Assembly: GCF_002926165.1 (NCBI RefSeq)
Contig: NZ_MAGP01000001.1
Coordinates: 330,207-394,206, forward strand
Source of the DNA: Micromonospora chalcea
GTDB taxonomy: Bacteria > Actinomycetota > Actinomycetes > Mycobacteriales > Micromonosporaceae
Length of the DNA: 64,000 nt
Reading direction: 5' to 3'
Shown here: positions 63,140 through 64,000 of the stretch, one piece after another
Position numbering within the stretch: position 1 is the stretch's first letter
Layout: the number at the start of each line of letters is the position of its first letter
The notes under the pieces: generated by a model
Database searches by the model: none
Told to the model about the DNA's origin: nothing
Seen by the model: only the letters and a program-made list of their open reading frames with translations
Made by a program: the position numbers and the translations under genes

Positions 63140-63436
63140 TCAGGCGGGCTGGTAGGTCAGGCAGTCGCTGACGGTGGCGCCGGGGCCCACCGTGATCGAC
63201 TCGGCCGTGCAGGCGAGGTTGGTGTTGAACACGCACTCGGCCCGCGCGCACGCGCCCACCGCGCCGGTGACCTCCGCGATCCCGCCGCTCAGCGACGACT
63301 CGACGAACGTCGCGCAGGACGCCGCGTCGGCGCTCGCCGCCACGGTGATCGCGGGCGCGTGACAACCGTTGTCGTTGAAACTGCACGCCGTGGCGGCGCA
63401 CTCACGTACCGGCGGAGACTGCAACAGCGTCTTCAT
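63140..63436 (-). CDS. Tandem DUF1540 small Cys-rich protein
   Basis: 98 residues with two copies of the DUF1540 pattern: CAATACSFNDNGCHAPAITV...C at about 13-42 and CARAECVFNTNLACTAESITV...C at about 63-92. Each has four Cys and may bind a metal ion. No signal peptide. Function unknown. ATG follows GGAGG. Confidence 0.85.
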   Translation of the reverse strand: MKTLLQSPPVRECAATACSFNDNGCHAPAITVAASADAASCATFVESSLSGGIAEVTGAVGACARAECVFNTNLACTAESITVGPGATVSDCLTYQPA

Positions 63437-63922
63437 GGTGCCTCCAAGTCATGCGGGCCGGCGGTGCGACGGCCGGCCTCGTGGTGCTCGAATGCCATTC
63501 GGTATTAGCCCTGCGAGCGGGGCTTCAAACCTGTCCGCCCGAAGTGAGGATCATGCTCACCATAGCAGCGGAATGCGGCGTCGGCGGCGGTAAACCGTCG
63601 ATCCCGCGCGAACTCCCGGGCGGGCGAAGATGAGGCTTACCTTTGTAAGGAAAGCCTTTGTTTGCCGGTGCGAGGTGGGCGTTCGCTGGCCCCGTCCGCG
63701 CTGGTCCGAGCGCAGGGTGCGGTCCGGCGAACGGCCTGGAGCGCGCCGAGGGTCATGCGCCGGATCGGGGAGGTGAATTGATGTGCGGAAATCGGCGCTC
63801 CGGAGCCGGGAATTGGTTTCGCCGCCCGGGGCGGAAATCGAATTTCCGCAGCGCCGGTTCCGTACACGGAATTGTGCGCCCGCGCCGGTCGGCGGCGGTG
63901 GGTCGGCCGGGGGTCCGCGTCG
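63437..63922. other. Gene-free region with a nested palindrome
   Basis: No convincing gene. At 63633-63657 there is a nested inverted repeat: outer arms AGGCTT/AAGCCT, inner arms CTTAC/GTAAG. It contains an iron-box half (AGGTAAGCCT on the minus strand) and could control the DUF1540 gene about 195 bases away or a gene beyond the window. Confidence 0.45.
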
Positions 63923-64000
63923 TGCCCGTGCGCCGGGCTGTCGTCCGCGCGGGCCGCCCGGGGCGGGGGCCCGCGCGGACGACAGCCCGGCGCACGGGCA
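63923..64000. repeat. 33-base perfect inverted repeat reaching the window end
   Basis: Positions 63923-63955 and 63968-64000 are perfect reverse complements around a 12-base G/C loop. The right arm ends with the last base of the window, so the repeat could be longer. It may be an exceptionally strong terminator for a gene beyond the edge, or the tip of a mobile or dispersed repeat. Confidence 0.8.

Noticed and set aside
63753..63995. Small minus-strand gene at the window end
   Set aside because: The frame lies within the long inverted repeat and has an Arg/Pro/Thr-rich composition without a ribosome site.

Overview
The window is a very GC-rich actinobacterial chromosome segment. Codon use, dense overlapping operons, frequent GTG starts and the gene set point to Micromonospora or a close relative. 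Its central part (about 1.0-40.8 kb) reads as a diazepinomicin (ECO-4601)-type cluster, for a farnesylated dibenzodiazepinone. It contains a complete mevalonate operon with a farnesyl diphosphate synthase and an ABBA-fold prenyltransferase of the DzmP type. It also has a phenazine-type chorismate branch (class II DAHP synthase, PhzE-like, PhzD-like and EntA-like enzymes) suited to 3-hydroxyanthranilate, and a GriI/GriH-type branch suited to 3-amino-4-hydroxybenzoate, preceded by a dedicated aspartokinase. An adenylating ligase, two flavin monooxygenases, an amidohydrolase and SDR enzymes could join and oxidise the two aromatic halves.

Layout: 1-447, start of an MMPL transporter. 998-5809, two large LuxR/LAL-type regulators, one lacking its ATPase. 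6212-14742, FPP synthase, six mevalonate-pathway genes and the prenyltransferase. 14833-20789, a two-component system, membrane proteins, a multicopper oxidase and small genes of uncertain relation to the cluster. 22870-20885, PhzE-like gene, and 23085-31856, aromatic precursor and assembly operon. 32785-37774, DUF485/acetate symporter, second monooxygenase and DAHP synthase. 38036-39058, StrR-like regulator. 39239-40720, secreted vanadium-haloperoxidase homologue. Four of these transcription units share a palindrome (ACTACYY-N4-RRGTAGT) at a near-constant distance from a similar -10 element, which suggests a pathway regulon.

From 40.8 kb the content changes: PadR/HAAS genes, an acyl-CoA oxidase, an iron-box-controlled heterodimeric ABC exporter, and a nucleotidyltransferase/methyltransferase-like protein. 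A leftward six-gene operon (54609-49492) encodes a stand-alone cupin, a methionyl-tRNA-synthetase-like protein, a glycine-oxidase-like flavoenzyme, a lysine N6-hydroxylase-like enzyme, a small unknown protein and a LysE-type exporter. This matches the known hydrazine-forming machinery (N6-hydroxylysine plus glycine, then hydrazinoacetate) with the usual cupin-MetRS fusion split into two genes, and is the best candidate here for a little-described system.

The right end carries an arsenic-resistance region (three ArsR-type regulators plus an ArsR-phosphatase fusion, ArsC, ACR3, ArsO and a broken MFS gene). It is followed by an iron-box-preceded DUF2470 gene, a tandem DUF1540 gene and a very long perfect inverted repeat that runs to the window edge. 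I saw no rRNA, tRNA, CRISPR array or intact insertion sequence.
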